Notes: generated by a model from the sequence alone, not told the origin. A DNA stretch of 64,000 nucleotides from Prunella strophiata (GCA_036583965.1 JAZBQD010000030.1:82464800-82528799); one strand, 5' to 3'. Counted from the stretch's first letter, positions 1-15,302 are shown. A program made the numbers and translations.

Positions 1-345
1 CTGAGCCTTCTCTTCTCCAGGCTGCACAGCCCCAGCTCTCAGGCCTTTCCTTGTTTATTATTGATCTTCCAGTCCTGAAATCATTGTAGCCCTTCACTGG
101 ACTCTCTCCATTATGTCCATGTCATTTGTACTGGGAAGGCCAAAACTGGATCCAGCACTCCTGGCATAGCCTCAGCAGTGCTGAATAGAGGGAAGGGATC
201 ACCTCTCTTGACCTGCTGGTAGTATTTTCTTAATGCATTCCAAGATACCATTAGCCTTCCTTGTTGCACAGAGAAGTTCATAGTTCCTGTTCAAGTAGTG
301 TCCACCATCTACCCAGGCCTGCCTGTTTCTGCAAAAGCTGAGGCT
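1..345 (-). mobile_element. CR1 LINE fragment, cut by window edge
   Basis: The plus strand reads as the reverse complement of the 3' part of an avian CR1 element: the recognisable blocks are the CTTCTCTTCTCCAGGCTG segment near position 8, 'CACTGGACTCTCTCCA' near 95, a 'GTACTGGGAAGGCC' block near 130 and 'GTGTCCACCATC' near 300. The element therefore lies on the minus strand and its 3' end lies beyond the left edge of the window. Similarity fades after about position 345. Many substitutions and small gaps relative to the remembered family consensus make it an old, non-functional copy. Family assignment is from memory; the subfamily is not resolved. Confidence 0.85.
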
Positions 346-2099
346 ATAACTTCTGTAGAACTTGCAGCATGAAACTAATACAAATGTAGAAAAAACAACA
401 TTTTAAGCCTGATGAAACTCTACCAGTTGAATTTAAATTTTGCATTAAATTGCAAATACAAGTAGCAGTAGAATTTAGCTTTTACTCTTTTTTAACTCTT
501 ACCCCTGTCTACCACCAGACTTCTTTCACTGCTAGTGGTCTTGGGAGATTTCTGCTGCTGCTTTTTCATGGAGAATCCACTGAAGGCTCCCCCTTTCTTA
601 GGAGACATGCTCCCTCCACAGATTTCCCCAAGGATGCATAAGTTATTGCACAAGCCTGTGCAAATTATGAGCTGTCAATGAAGATAGTGTGTGTAGGCAA
701 GGTTACAAGATGTGCTTGAGAACATCTTGTATTTTGTGTCCCCAAATCAAGCAGAATGGGGTAATGAACCTGGGTCTTATGCATATTGGATCCTGCTGGT
801 TCTTGAGGCATCACAAAATAGAGCTACAAGGTAATGTAGGACACCAGTTTGTTCAAGAAAACTCAATTCTGACCCCAAAGGCTTCACTATTATTATTTAG
901 CAAATAATATTGGATAAACTTATAACCTAAGAAAATGGTAATATTAACTTCCACAGAAACTTATTAAAAATGGAATTTATTCCCAGAATAATCATACAGG
1001 GGTTTTCTTTTCTCCAAGTAAATACAGGGCCAGAAATCTTGCAGTGAGACAGAAATTAGAAATATCTAGGTCATTTCCAGGAAAAAAGGTTCACTTCTCT
1101 TGCTAGTTTTATGTCCACAGTTCTAATACATATTTCACACTTACCTTCACAGAGTTTCATTTTGTACATTTCAAATTCTCATTTTGATTTGCTAGGAAAG
1201 AACATGCTGATTTCTGTTCTCCACAGAGTCTGACATCTTTCCCACACTGGGACAATTTGCAAGCTTTTCATTACTGGATCACTGAAGTTATTAATAAGTA
1301 AAACTTTGTCCAAGACAGGTCCCGGGGGCTCTCACTTGAAACATTCTCACTATCTCACACTGAGCTAACATCTGCTTTTTGTGTATATTAAGGCTGGGCG
1401 ATTTCATTTAGATAGGAGTTTTCCATGTAAGCTTCTAGTATGAAGAGGAGGAGGAGGGGAAAAAGGAGGTGACTGCTAAATACTACCATCCTTCCATTTA
1501 TTGTATCTGACCTTGCTTCCTCTCTGCAGTGGTAAACCCTCCCTCAGCTGGCTGCAGAGAGCCAAGATGCACCTTTTGAACCGTGCAGGCCTCTGTGTAT
1601 ATCCCCTGTCTGCAGAGAGGAAGAGACAAGGAAAGCGCAGTGCAGGATGCAAAAATGTATTTTTATGCAAATATGATCATTAATGTTTCTTATGAATCTG
1701 AAGTTTTAGAACACAAAAGGTTTTGATAACTTCTAAACTCCACTCATCCTTTTACCTGGAGAGGAACAAAAGAATGACATAGTCCTTTTTGATTCCAAGG
1801 GGTATGCTGGAGATAAGAGTGGCTGGAAGTAATTTTTACATTGTTTAATATGCATTCTTGGACTTAATATAACTGAAGAAAACATTTTTAGCCATACATT
1901 GTGTCATATGTGGCCTGGGACAGGAACTTTTTGTTCCTTGGGGAAGAGTAATGGGTAGTGTAAATAGCATGATCCCATGATACTCAAGGAATCTATTAAC
2001 TCTGCAGTAACTAATACTTACCGCGCTTATCTCTTCTCGCTCTGGTACACAAATTCCACATGGAATTTGATCCAATTACACTAGTGCTCAGGCCAGCGA
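346..2099. other. Unique non-coding DNA, nothing recognised
   Basis: No recognisable gene, repeat family or RNA gene. Open frames here are short (60-76 codons), overlap each other on both strands and show no recognisable protein, as expected of AT-rich vertebrate non-coding DNA. A purine-rich patch (GAAGAGGAGGAGGAGGGG) sits near 1441-1460. Confidence 0.6.
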
Positions 2100-2720
2100 G
2101 CCTGAAATTCAGACCTCAAGTTGTGGGGTAATTGCCCATGCAATGAGAATAACAGCTTTGCAATTGTGCCCTATGCAAGCATCCACACTATGTGCAATGA
2201 GGTTCCCCTCCAGGCCGGCTGCTTCTGCCTCCAGCTACAAATTTGACTGGCACTGTGACAGTGGTGGTAGGATCCCAATTCCTGCATGTGGCCCTGTATA
2301 ATTAATCCATTTTCTTGCATGTGCCTCCTCCAACTTTGAACAAAGCTTTTGTTATCTTTTCAGTGGTCAAGTAGCCCTTGAATGGTTTTGGATCCTTTCT
2401 TTCCCTTGCCAGTCTTCACAAAGGCATCATATTGCCATTCATTGCTGAGCTACTGTGCATTCTCCAGGGAGGATTGTTAGGTGGCATTAATACAGATTAA
2501 GATCTGCTCTGTCTCCACTCCTCCCAGTGCCAGCTCATTGCTTGCCAAGTGTGAAGTCAATAGATCTCTGTTTTCTGTCAAACAGCAGCCGCTGCTCTTA
2601 TGAGAGCTGTAGCAATCTCCAGCTCACCAGCCTGTCACAGGAGATAGAGCCACAGGGGGCATTCATTAAGTATACTGAAGGATGTAGTAGTGGGTTCTAG
2701 CTACCCTATTTTATTCCTAT
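2100..2720. promoter_or_regulatory. Possible enhancer-like non-coding segment
   Basis: A repeat-free, moderately GC-richer segment that looks like conserved vertebrate non-coding DNA. It contains the 12-bp palindrome CTTTGAACAAAG at 2334-2345, immediately followed by CTTTTGTTATC. Together these give overlapping SOX-type (ACAAAG/CTTTGT) and TCF/LEF-type (CTTTGAA) cores in opposite orientations. Motif presence is seen directly; enhancer activity and conservation are inference and cannot be measured here. Confidence 0.25.
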
Positions 2721-5585
<2,865 letters not shown>

Positions 5586-6887
5586 CATTATGAATGCAAT
5601 TAGTGTGCAGATAAAAAGGAACCATCTCAAGGGAATATGCTGTGCCTGAAAGTTTATATTGACACAATCTGAGTATAGCCACAGATGAAAAACTCATTCA
5701 CAATAGCAGATGTTCAGTAATTTCTTTTTAGGGCTTCATTTTTCTTTGTCAATATATTTAGCTATTTGTATGAAAGTAATTAATATTCAAATTGTAATAA
5801 TTGAAAATTAAGCAGAATATCTCTACACTTTGAAGGATGTATCATTATCTACATTAAAATAAACACATGTTCTGAAAATGTGCTGTGGAAGGGATTATTA
5901 TTTTGGAAGCAGGATTGTACTGTCCAGAGATTTTGTTTCTCATTTTAAAGCTCCTAAACAGTGTTAGGCTATCTCTGTATATATATTTTTTTTCTTAAAA
6001 TAAACTAATGCCACTCTTCTTACAAAAGGACAAACATAAATAGTCATAAAGCATCAGACATCTTCATTAATTAATCATTAATTCACCTTTGTGAAGGAGT
6101 ACTCTAAATATTTTAATAGGTTAATATACTATATGGAAGAATGAGTTCACACAGTGGCTTTGATTTTGTTATCTCTGGTGATAATGTTTTAAACCACATT
6201 ATATTGTTTTATATAATTGGCTGCCACAACAAGTCAAAATTGTCATTATGAGTACTAAGTCCTGTGAGGTACACAAGAGCTCAATTCCCATCTTCCAAAC
6301 CCTTGGTGGGTTTGGCCTGAATTAATGGTGGGTGTGTTTTATCTTGAGTCAGAAAAACTGACAACCTGGTGAGTGCAACCCAGGTGGACGAGGCTGAATT
6401 ACAGGAAGCTAGTAGAGAAGGAAAAATGCGGTTTTTCCTTCTGCTTGAGATAACCAGGTAAGTGAGAAAGAAGCAATCTCTCCCCTGCCAAAGTGAGGAG
6501 ATGTGAGATTAATCATACATGCTGTTTTATTCATATACGTTGTATCCCTCACCGGGATTTGTTTTAAATGTGAACTGTCAAGAGGCCAATAGAAATGAGG
6601 CATAGCACCCACTCTAAGCAAGGGCTGCCACCTCTCCCAGTAGGTTCAGAGATAGCAGAGAAAGTGTGTGGAGCTAGAGGGGTAGAGCTGTCTCCTCTGA
6701 TTCCAGACCTCTCACCAAGATATCCATCCCCACCCATGCTCAGCCCCCTGCATCGGTGAAGTCTCCTGTGATGGGGCTGAATTTTGCAACACTGTAGAGA
6801 AACCTCGAGGTTGAGCTAACAGTGACCATCTGTAGAACAGAAGATCTCCCAGAACCAGCATAACTTCTGTTTCCTTTTATACATATT
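5586..6887. other. Unique AT-rich non-coding DNA
   Basis: No gene or named repeat recognised. It has TTAATTAATCATTAATT near 6066-6082, an AT-rich motif with homeodomain-like TAAT cores. The 70-codon open frame near 6409-6621 on the minus strand matches nothing known. Confidence 0.55.
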
Positions 6888-6977
6888 AAAAAAAAAAAAA
6901 CAACAACAAAAAAACAAACAAAAAAAAACAAAACAAACCAAAAAAAAAACCAAAACAGAACAAAACAAAACCAAACA
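6888..6977. repeat. A-rich low-complexity tract
   Basis: Thirteen A followed by interrupted A runs with CAA and AAAC units, continuing to about 6977. Reverse-strand frames across it read as long runs of F, V and C and are artefacts of composition. There is no AATAAA just upstream, so nothing suggests it is a retrocopy tail. Confidence 0.9.
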
Positions 6978-7183
6978 ATCCCACACAACCAGTCCAAAAA
7001 AATCCACCCAACCCCTGTGATAAGACTGGATCAAAACAAAACAAAATGAAAGAATAAGTGATAACCCTGACACTCCCTTCAGACAGTTAGTTTTTCTGCA
7101 ATTGAATTTGGCCTGTCTCACTCTAAATGTCAGGAGCAGTTCACTATGTAATAACTGGAATTCTGTTTCAATTAAACAAACAT

Positions 7184-7223
7184 TATTTTTAATCAGCTTA
7201 ACATTGATCTCTGATTAAAAATA
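7184..7223. repeat. Perfect 13-bp inverted repeat, 14-nt loop
   Basis: TATTTTTAATCAG at 7184-7196 is exactly complementary to CTGATTAAAAATA at 7211-7223, separated by 14 nt. The arms carry paired TAATC/GATTA cores. It could be a cruciform-prone site, paired homeodomain-type binding sites, or chance in AT-rich DNA. It is too short for a microRNA precursor by itself. Confidence 0.8.
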
Positions 7224-8206
7224 GTCACAGAGTATTTCAGTCAACATTTCTCACAATGGGGCAACATTGGTGCAGTCATTGATTGCACAAGAACTGTTGT
7301 ATTAAACCCTAGAAAATGCAAAATCAGCTTCTGCTAAAATACAACATGTTAAGTTTTTTTTCCTTTTCTGTTTCATTAAAACCCCATTTGCATGTAAGAG
7401 TATAAAAATGAGACTATGGTCACACAAAACAGTGTGCTAATTACTTTTAATTGTGCTTTTTAAAAAATAAAAAGTTAACTAAAACCATATACTGCTTCTG
7501 AACCCTTGAAACTTTTCTGCAAATTCTGACCAAACTGTGCTAAATGCAATCTAGCTGGCACAAAATGCATGTTGCTGGAAGAAGGAAAACAGAAATGCAG
7601 CAAATGCTATCCACTTATTCATGTCAACAAATACTTCTGAACACTTTGGAGCAAGAGAGATCTCACTGGCTTCAGAAGTGCTACATCAACAGGATTCAAA
7701 TGGGATTTTCTTTCTGCTATGTAACTTGTCCTGTGAAAAGAAGACAAGTAATGCACAGGGAGTACAAAATCATGTTGATAACACTTTTAGGCAACCACAC
7801 TTGAGTTTATTCTGCTTCAAGGATTTTTTTTTTAATGACATATTGTTTTGTTGAGGATTTTCTTAATATAAACTGACTTTCCTTCCTTCAACAATCTTTT
7901 TTCTTCTTTTGCAGAGTCAAGAGCTCAGTAAGACCTTAAATGAAAAAGCAAATTGTAAAAGTAAAATAAAATTGTTTGTTTACACAGAGCTTTATGTGAG
8001 TGTAATGAAAATTACCCAGGTGCTTCAGATCATTTCAAGGTAATGAAGTACACTTTTCATTGCCTTCCATTATAGTTATCAATGTAATCTGCACATCAAA
8101 AAGGCACAATTATAGTGGCTACATCCTTGACAAAACTAGTGTGCAGGATTCCATAAAAATGGATCAGATCTGAAGAGTGGGTGGAGGTTACCAGTGAAAT
8201 TCTCTT

Positions 8207-8232
8207 TAAATAACTAAATTAAATAACTAAAT
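8207..8232. repeat. 13-bp tandem duplication
   Basis: TAAATAACTAAAT occurs twice in direct succession without mismatch (8207-8219 and 8220-8232). It looks like a small replication-slippage duplication. Confidence 0.85.
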
Positions 8233-8599
8233 AAAATATTAGTTAAGTAATAAATTATATAGAAGTGTCATTATCTTTAGTATGCTTGTGGTTGATCTCA
8301 GAGGATGGTTTCCTCATTTTCATTGACATACCATTAGGCTATTTGGTGATGTTTGTTTTAAGACATATAGTAAATATAAAGATATGATTCTCTGAGGTCT
8401 ACTTGCCCTTTCTGAGCAGTGTAAAATGCAGTAAGACAGCAACATATGAATTACAGTACTGCCAGGCAAAGTAAGCCATGCCGAGTAAAAGAAACCATCT
8501 CCAGCAGATAAGCAAGGCAATCACTGAAAGCAAGGAAAGAATCAGGGAAATACTAGAGCCTCACCAAATAGTGAGCTGTGTAGCTAAATAACAACTCTG

Positions 8600-9565
8600 A
8601 GAGTAGCCAAGGGTCTGCTCAGCCCAGCATCTGCCCTGGCAACTGGGCTTAGCAGCCTTCTCTTTTGGAGAGTAGAGCAAACATAAGACTGTGTTCTCTG
8701 TGACCCAAAGATTCTTGAATGAGAGACAGCACCTTAATTACATTACAGCCAATGGATTGTACTTCCACAAACTTATCCAGCTCCTTGCTGAACCTGTGTG
8801 AATTCAACTGTCTCCAGGAGTTTCACAGATAAACTATACACTGTGGGAAATGATTCCAGATGTTGGCTTTGTACCTGGCCTTTGCTAATTTATTTTTATG
8901 ACACTTCTCTCCCAATTCCTTTCCCAAATCTTTTGGTTGGGAAGGGGTAATGCATAGCAGTCTTTTTTCTGAATCATGATTCTAAAGATCTATTTTCAGT
9001 CTGGGCATCATAATCTATTTTTTCATTTGCTATAAGGAAATGGTCTCATATCTTTACCCATCCCCTTTTCCACCTTCCAAAGTTTCATTATGGCCTTTTT
9101 GAGTTGAAAAGGTGAGAAGTATCAACGCTAGCCAAGACACTATGGATTTACACAGCAGCCTTCTTATTTCTTCTGATTTTCCATTTTATTCCTAATATTT
9201 GTTAAGATCACTTGGACTGTGTTGATGAGACTGTATTGACAACTGAGTAATATATTTTTATAGAAGAACATCTTAAAATCACAAGCAGCATTTCCCATGT
9301 CATAATTATTAGCTCACATTGTTTAGCATGTCACTTTAGGTCAATTTTTTCCCTCTATGTTACTTTACAACTGTCCACAGTGAATATCATAGAACAATTT
9401 TTCCCACTTGTTTGTTTTTGCTAGGGCTTTTTGTAATTCTTTACTATTAATTGTGTGCTTCTGAATAACCCTTAGACTTCCACATTTAACCTTTTACTTC
9501 AAACTCTAGACCATTTAAAAATATGTTGACCATTGCAGAACCTGATTCCCTTTAGAGCTTCGTGG
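8600..9565 (-). mobile_element. Ancient CR1 LINE copy (CR1-L3-like)
   Basis: On the plus strand this reads as the reverse complement of an old amniote CR1 type well known from turtle and crocodile genomes. Recognisable blocks, in the expected order, are the GGTCTGCTCAGCCCAGCAT segment near 8611, the 'CTTATCCAGCTCCTTGCTGAACC' region near 8772, the AGTTTCACAGAT region near 8819, GATTTACACAG near 9145, CTTGGACTGTG near 9210, and the segment around 9510-9545 matching the 'ATATGTTGA..' block. Divergence is much higher than in the other CR1 copies here, with many gaps, so it should predate the avian radiation. The assignment rests on order and spacing of weak matches recalled from memory. Confidence 0.6.
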
Positions 9566-10373
9566 AAGGGTCATACCCTTATACAGTGGTATTTTAATAT
9601 TTTTAACAGCTGCTGGACTGGATATATTTAATCTCTACAGGTCAAATCAAAATGAGTTTAAAAACTGGAAATGTTTTCTTCTATGGCACACTGAGTTTAT
9701 GAACACCTTGCTAGCAAGATGTTACTGAGGTATGATTCAAAAAATGTTTCTCAATTTATAAAAATAGAACTAAACTGTAGAATTTAGAAGCAGCCAACTA
9801 TCTTGAGAAAGATATTATGATTTATTCTTTAAGGAATATGCCAAGTGCAGATTGCAGCTATAAAAGGAAACTTGCCTAATTGCATGGATTGTTTCACAGT
9901 TACTCATAAAAACTTATTTTAGAACATGCTAAAGCTTTTGGTACCATGTCTTCATTAACACTAAGTCTAGTCCTAGAAAGTAATTCTGGTTTTCTTAATA
10001 AAAGTTGAAATAAAGTGTGTTATTTCTAAGACATCAAATTTAAAAGATATAGTAGGAAACAAAAATTTTGTCATCATCAAGGAAGAGAAAGGTCTCATCT
10101 AAAAAGTCAAATATTATTTACAAAGTATTTGCAAAAATTGTCTTCAGACAACTGGCACTGGAGACTTCCTCCAGTGACTCAGCATGATTTAGATTTAGTG
10201 TATGGGAACAAGGTCCAGGATACAAAGGCTTTCGATTTCTTGCTGTGTTGCTGGCTTCCTGTGTAACTTTTCATAGTCAATGGATTTGTTCCCATGTTCG
10301 TTTCCTGAACATATCCAAATTTCTGAAGTGCTTACTAAATATACTTTTTCTATATGGATGCTTTGGGTTTTGC

Positions 10374-10391
10374 AAAAAAAAAAAAAAAAAA
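10374..10391. repeat. Poly(A) run, 18 nt
   Basis: Eighteen consecutive A on the plus strand. There is no AATAAA within 40 bases upstream, so a retrocopy tail is not indicated. Confidence 0.95.
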
Positions 10392-10650
10392 TGAAAATCA
10401 TTGAACACATAGCAAAATATGCATTTATATGCAAACACTATCTATTGTTTTAGATACTAATAAAAATGTGAAAAAATCAGTGTAACAGCTAGCAGATGGT
10501 TGTTCCCTACATTTACCCACATTACAGAATTCATAGGTTTCAAACAGTAGAAAATCAGTGGCACCTGAAATAGACAGAAAATAAATATACTAAGCATAAG
10601 TCTCTGTGTTAGTTCCAATGGGATGCCAGGAAAATGATTGGAAACCAAAT

Positions 10651-10671
10651 AAAAAAAAAAAAAAAAAAAAA
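10651..10671. repeat. Poly(A) run, 21 nt
   Basis: Twenty-one consecutive A on the plus strand, directly after CCAAAT. No separate polyadenylation signal at the usual spacing. Confidence 0.95.
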
Positions 10672-13600
10672 GAAATAGCTGAAGCATAAAATTAATATTT
10701 CTGAAGTGAATTTATGATAGGAAATCCTAGCAATTCAGAATAAGTGCTAACCAGCTCAGATGAAGCCAGCACATTAAGATCTGAGCAATTTATTAAGGAC
10801 AACTGAAAATCAACAAGTGTTGGTGATTTATTGAGAAAAGGATTGAAATCTTTCTCCACAGATGCTCTAAAGGGAGAGGATGAGAGAGAAACCTTTCTTC
10901 ACACTTTTCTTATTAAGAGGAATATTATAGGATTAGCAACATCCTGGAGCTACTCAAAATAATAAAAAGCAAAAGGGGTTTTACACTATGTTTAAAGTTG
11001 ACCACATACTGTTATTTTCTCTTTTCAGGTTGCTGTTGCAACTTTGATAGGCAGCAGTGATTCATTAGCAGTAGTTTCAGTTAGTGCTTTGCCTAATGAA
11101 TCAGTAATAGGAAAAAAAGCCCTCTCAAGATGTGGTCTTGGCCATCATGACTATTATCCTGGCTGGAGTAAAAAACTTGCTATTATTTTTAAGAAAATCA
11201 ACATGTTTGTCCATGGTGTATGAGCTGCCTAACTGTATGAGATAATAGGAGTAAGGTTGCTGCAGATGTTTCTTTTTTTTCCTGCTTCCTTTCATGCCTC
11301 CTTCTTTCCTCTCACATTTATTGTCCACCAGATTTTTTACTTTCATATGTATCTGCTATTTTAAACCTTATTCCTTGTTCATTCACACTCTGTTTGTCAA
11401 ATAAACTTTAACTTATTTGTTTTTCCTGCCCCACTTTTCTCTGGATGGCCTCTGTCTACTTATAGTTAATAAAGTTTATGAGGGAAAGAAACCCCTCTCT
11501 TACTTACAAACAATTTTAAGGAAAATAAGAAAAAGCTTATTTCCTAATGTCATAGTCTCCTTCTATTTAATATATACACCTACTGTATTTCCCACCCTAT
11601 ATCCACTTGTGTGTGTTTCAAGCATTGGTCATGAAGACCATTAGAGGCACTGAATTGAAGTAAAAAATCACAGCAAGTCTGACAGTGCTGGGGCTCATGA
11701 ACATAAATTGCAAACTTAAGGTTGTCCTCTACTTGACTCAAAAGTGTTAATGGTTCAAGATGTCTTATTTCTCTTTATATCTCCTGAATTCACTTTTGAA
11801 TTCAGATGGCTACAGATTAGAGCCAATAAATTAATTTACTAAGCTCCCAGAGCATCCTAAGAAAAGGAAACCAGTGGAGTACATACATATTTTTTAAGGT
11901 TTTATGAATAAGGAGCAACTTACCAGCTAGACAGAAATGTATCAAAGTTAGTACTGCTAGTTTGATTATAGCACATAAATTATTCAATTTTGATCTGGAT
12001 TTTTAGTGGTGATTAAAGCCGTGAGCAATGAAATCTAATTCATACATTCTCTGCCTTAAAGGTATGTGCATTGCCACAGCCAAAGATCAGTCCACTGATC
12101 TGAGGAAACACATGAATGTTTATTTTTAAGATCTGGTTGGAAAAACAACTTGGGGGATCAATGTGGGCAAATACTCTGAACTCTGAGCAAAATGTGTGTT
12201 TGTAGATTTGCCAGGTCTGTTCCCAAACAGTGTGACTTGACTGGCAATAATTTATGTAAGGAAATTTTTCTGTCTTGACTTTGTGAAAATGGGAAGAAAT
12301 ATTAATGTCAGGCTGAAGAAGGAATATGAATAATGTATGCTGAGTTTTTGTACCATACCAACTGAAGTCAGTGAAGAGTCCAAATGTAATTTTCTTGAGC
12401 TCAAAGACCTCAGTTAACTACTACATATGATATAAGGTATGCACATGCACAACATGGATGTGACTGAAAGCAAAATCTTGTCAGGATACATTCCAGATAA
12501 TAAATATTGTCATTATAGGTGCAGTTTTCAGTGTTGCCAGTAAATAAGGCCACTTGACAGTTCAAGATATTTGTCAAGAGCAAGATTAAGGGAAGATGAA
12601 TATTAAACACATAATCACGCAATCCTTTCTCTTGCAATAAAATAATTCCTGCATTCTTATTTCCACTGTCAGATTGGAAAAATAAGTAGGTGGTTAGATT
12701 TTCTCCAAAGCAGGTTAGAGTTGGAAATTTGTTTCAAGATAACTACTCCAATTGAATGTAAATATTCTGTATTTACAGAGAATTGAATTTTTTTTTTGCA
12801 TTTTAATTGCTATGAACACCGTTTAGATAGTAACAAAATCCAGAGAACATCTGTTATATATACTGCATATAAACATATTGGAGATTTTTAAATATTTAAA
12901 TTTGTAAATATTTACATTTTAGGTTTAGCATTTGTTGTAAGGGTTTTTGAAACCTTTACAGTAAATTTTCCCTCATATAATTAAATTTTGCATGAATTTT
13001 CTGTGGTCCAAATTAGAAATTATTTTTCCATTTTGTTGCCTGTATGAAATATCTGTCAAACTTGTCATCTCTGCACAGGAAAAAAAAATTAAGAATTAAC
13101 CCATCAACAAATTTTTCTATTGATGAGATGAATATATGTTAGACAATGTCTATACTTCTGCATACACAAACATTGAAAGAGGCAAGCACTCAGGAGAGGG
13201 AGAACACCAAAATAAAAGTTACACAACCAAGCTTAGGTTTTTTCCTATGTGTTTTATAGATAAAACAGAGCCCTGTACACCACCTTTGTGATAAATGGCT
13301 GCATTTGTTCTCTTTGTTCACTGTTGCTGCAGAAGTCCTCCTTGGATTTCAAATATCTATGGTTCTTTTTCTGTTTTAATGATTAGTAAAGATATCACAG
13401 AAAACTGGACCTCATGCAAAGCTCAGCTAGGTTCATGTGAAACATCTCCCCAAACAGATGTAGAAAGAATACATTCTTTAGAGAAAGTCCTTAATTTGGG
13501 AAAACATTTTTATATAGAAGTATTTAAATGATATTTTGTTTCTAAAAAGACATCTGTGTTCTTGAATGGTGAAACTCTTGCTTACTGCTTTCCTGAACTG

Positions 13601-14600
13601 GGGCATAGATTGAATATTTATGGTTATTTATCTTGGTTCTATTACTCTGATCTTCATAACTTGGAGAAAGGGAATGAGTTTGTACCCTGAAAAAGTGCTG
13701 AACTACTGAAATGTTTGTCTAGTTGCCCTGTTTGTACATGCAAATCTGAACTTGGAGGTTTACAAAATGGTGTGTCCCCAAAGGGCAAGTGTTTAATAAT
13801 GTAAACCTATCTGTACTGAGAAGTGGGAAGACCATCCATATTTATTCATAGAAAGGCCTTCATAAAATCTTCAGAAATACATGGGATTAGTGGCAGTGGG
13901 GACAATGAGGGAGCCAAGTTTCAGGGTGTCTGAGAAAGTTAGACTTCTCAAAAAAAAGTGCAGCTGAGGATAACAGGTTGTCTGATGATGACAGTATTCT
14001 TATTATGTTAATAGGTTTTGTGCTAGAACAAAACCTGCATTAAAGTCCTCCATTTTGTAAACAGGCTGTCAACAATGCTTTTTATGTATTCACATTATGT
14101 TTTTGGCTTATTATTCTTAGTAAAACTGATGCCAGTTTGCATTATGTTTGACTGTGGAATGCTAAACACATCTCAGTGATAGAACATAAAGGCATCCACA
14201 CAGTTTTCTCCTCTATAAGGCTAAGCAAAGTATTTTTAGTACCATAAATACACATTTAATGCTTCAATATACTTAAAAATAGAAGTCTCTTAGTGGCAGG
14301 AGGTAAGCATCCCTGAAGATGCTGCATCTTGTATTACAATTCAGAGGATGATTAGAGGAAAGGGATGGCAAGAGATTTTTTATGCAGCAGATGAGAAATG
14401 AGAGTTTGCAATCTCCATGCCATTAAACAGGGCAGTTAGAGTCAGACCTGCTCTCTTTTCTACATTTCTGGTTATTTGGTGCCTGGCAGCTGGGTGTGAG
14501 TCTTCACTTCTGTTGTTGTTATCATTATTATGTCTCAGGGAGGTGAATTAATCAGAGCTGCCTCAAACAGCACAGCAGTGACATTTACTCTTGTAACTGA

Positions 14601-15302
14601 AGGGTGACAAAGCTCAAGGAAGGAAATGGAAGGAAGGGGGATTTCTTCAGCCTTGCTCATGAGGCAAACTTACCCCTGAGGCTGGAGCCATTGACTTCTG
14701 ACATGAGACACATCTGCACCTGTATTTTGATGGCTCCTCCTCAAAGACCTGCTTTAGGACTGAACAATGAATTCTCCTGGGGTGAAATGGAGCAAGAAGT
14801 GGGACTTAGTCATTGGTGTGCTGTTCAAGAACCAGTTCTGACTGGTAGCATGAAAATAACACCTCCCTTATATCATCCTGAGGGTCACAGATCCCAGTGG
14901 CTTCCCAGTTCAGCTTCATTTCACAGTGAGTTGTTCTGTTTTGCTGGAACTTTATGGTTAATCACTGCCTTCAATGACAACTGGAAACATCTGCTTGGGG
15001 CAGCCAAGGGGGCCATTGCAGGACCAAAAGCAAAAAATAACGAACACGAGAAAAGCTCCCTGGAGAGGACAGATACAAGGGAAACACCAATAAACTCCTG
15101 GCTGTACAACTATCTCTGCTTCCTGGAAAGAAGTTATTTGCATCATTTTGGCTGCTGGCAGGACCTTTTCTTTTTTGTTGGTGTAGTCATAGAGGCCAGT
15201 GGGAATGGGATGAGGCTCTATGGCTGTAAGCAACTGTCAGCAATAGTGTCTTGTAAGGGCAATTTCTCTCCTGCTGCAACAGATATGGAAAGGAAAGGGT
15301 AA
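14601..15302 (+). other. Unexplained long open frame, 232 codons
   Basis: The longest open frame in the window outside simple repeats. It is open from just after a TGA at 14598-14600 to a TAA at 15300-15302; the first in-frame ATG is at 14703, giving 199 residues. The translated product shows no signal peptide, repeat or motif I recognise. It has a moderately charged N-terminal part, a middle stretch with LFCFAGTLWLITAF and a DLFFFVGVVIEA hydrophobic patch near the C-terminus. No clear promoter, splice site or nearby polyadenylation signal defines a gene. The local base composition is GC-richer than the flanks, which lengthens chance frames. It may be chance, a decayed exon, or part of a non-coding transcript. 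Confidence 0.25.

Larger units (their letters stand above)
6978..8599. other. Unique non-coding DNA with small inverted and direct repeats
   Basis: It holds a perfect 13-bp inverted repeat at 7184-7223 and a perfect 13-bp tandem duplication at 8207-8232, both listed separately. Near 7903-7920 there is a strong polypyrimidine tract ending in TTTTGCAG, followed 13 bases later by GTAAGA. No protein gene is recognised. Confidence 0.55.
9566..14600. other. Unique AT-rich non-coding DNA
   Basis: No gene or named mobile element recognised in 5 kb. It includes two pure A runs, listed separately. A polypyrimidine tract ends in CAG near 11029 and is followed by about 64 open codons on the plus strand (VAVATLIGSS near the start), but no donor site or known protein supports it. 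Remaining frames are under 80 codons. Confidence 0.55.

Noticed and set aside
6740..7121. Minus-strand frames rich in F, V and C that look like membrane proteins
   Set aside because: They read through the A-rich tract at 6888-6977 in reverse; hydrophobicity comes from TTT and TTG codons.
7915..7927. Possible 13-nt exon between TTTTGCAG and GTAAGA
   Set aside because: The acceptor is good but the unit is extremely short and nothing else supports it; weaker than the 36711 candidate.
11030..11223. 64 open codons after a strong polypyrimidine-CAG tract
   Set aside because: No donor, no known protein, and frames of this length are common in the window.
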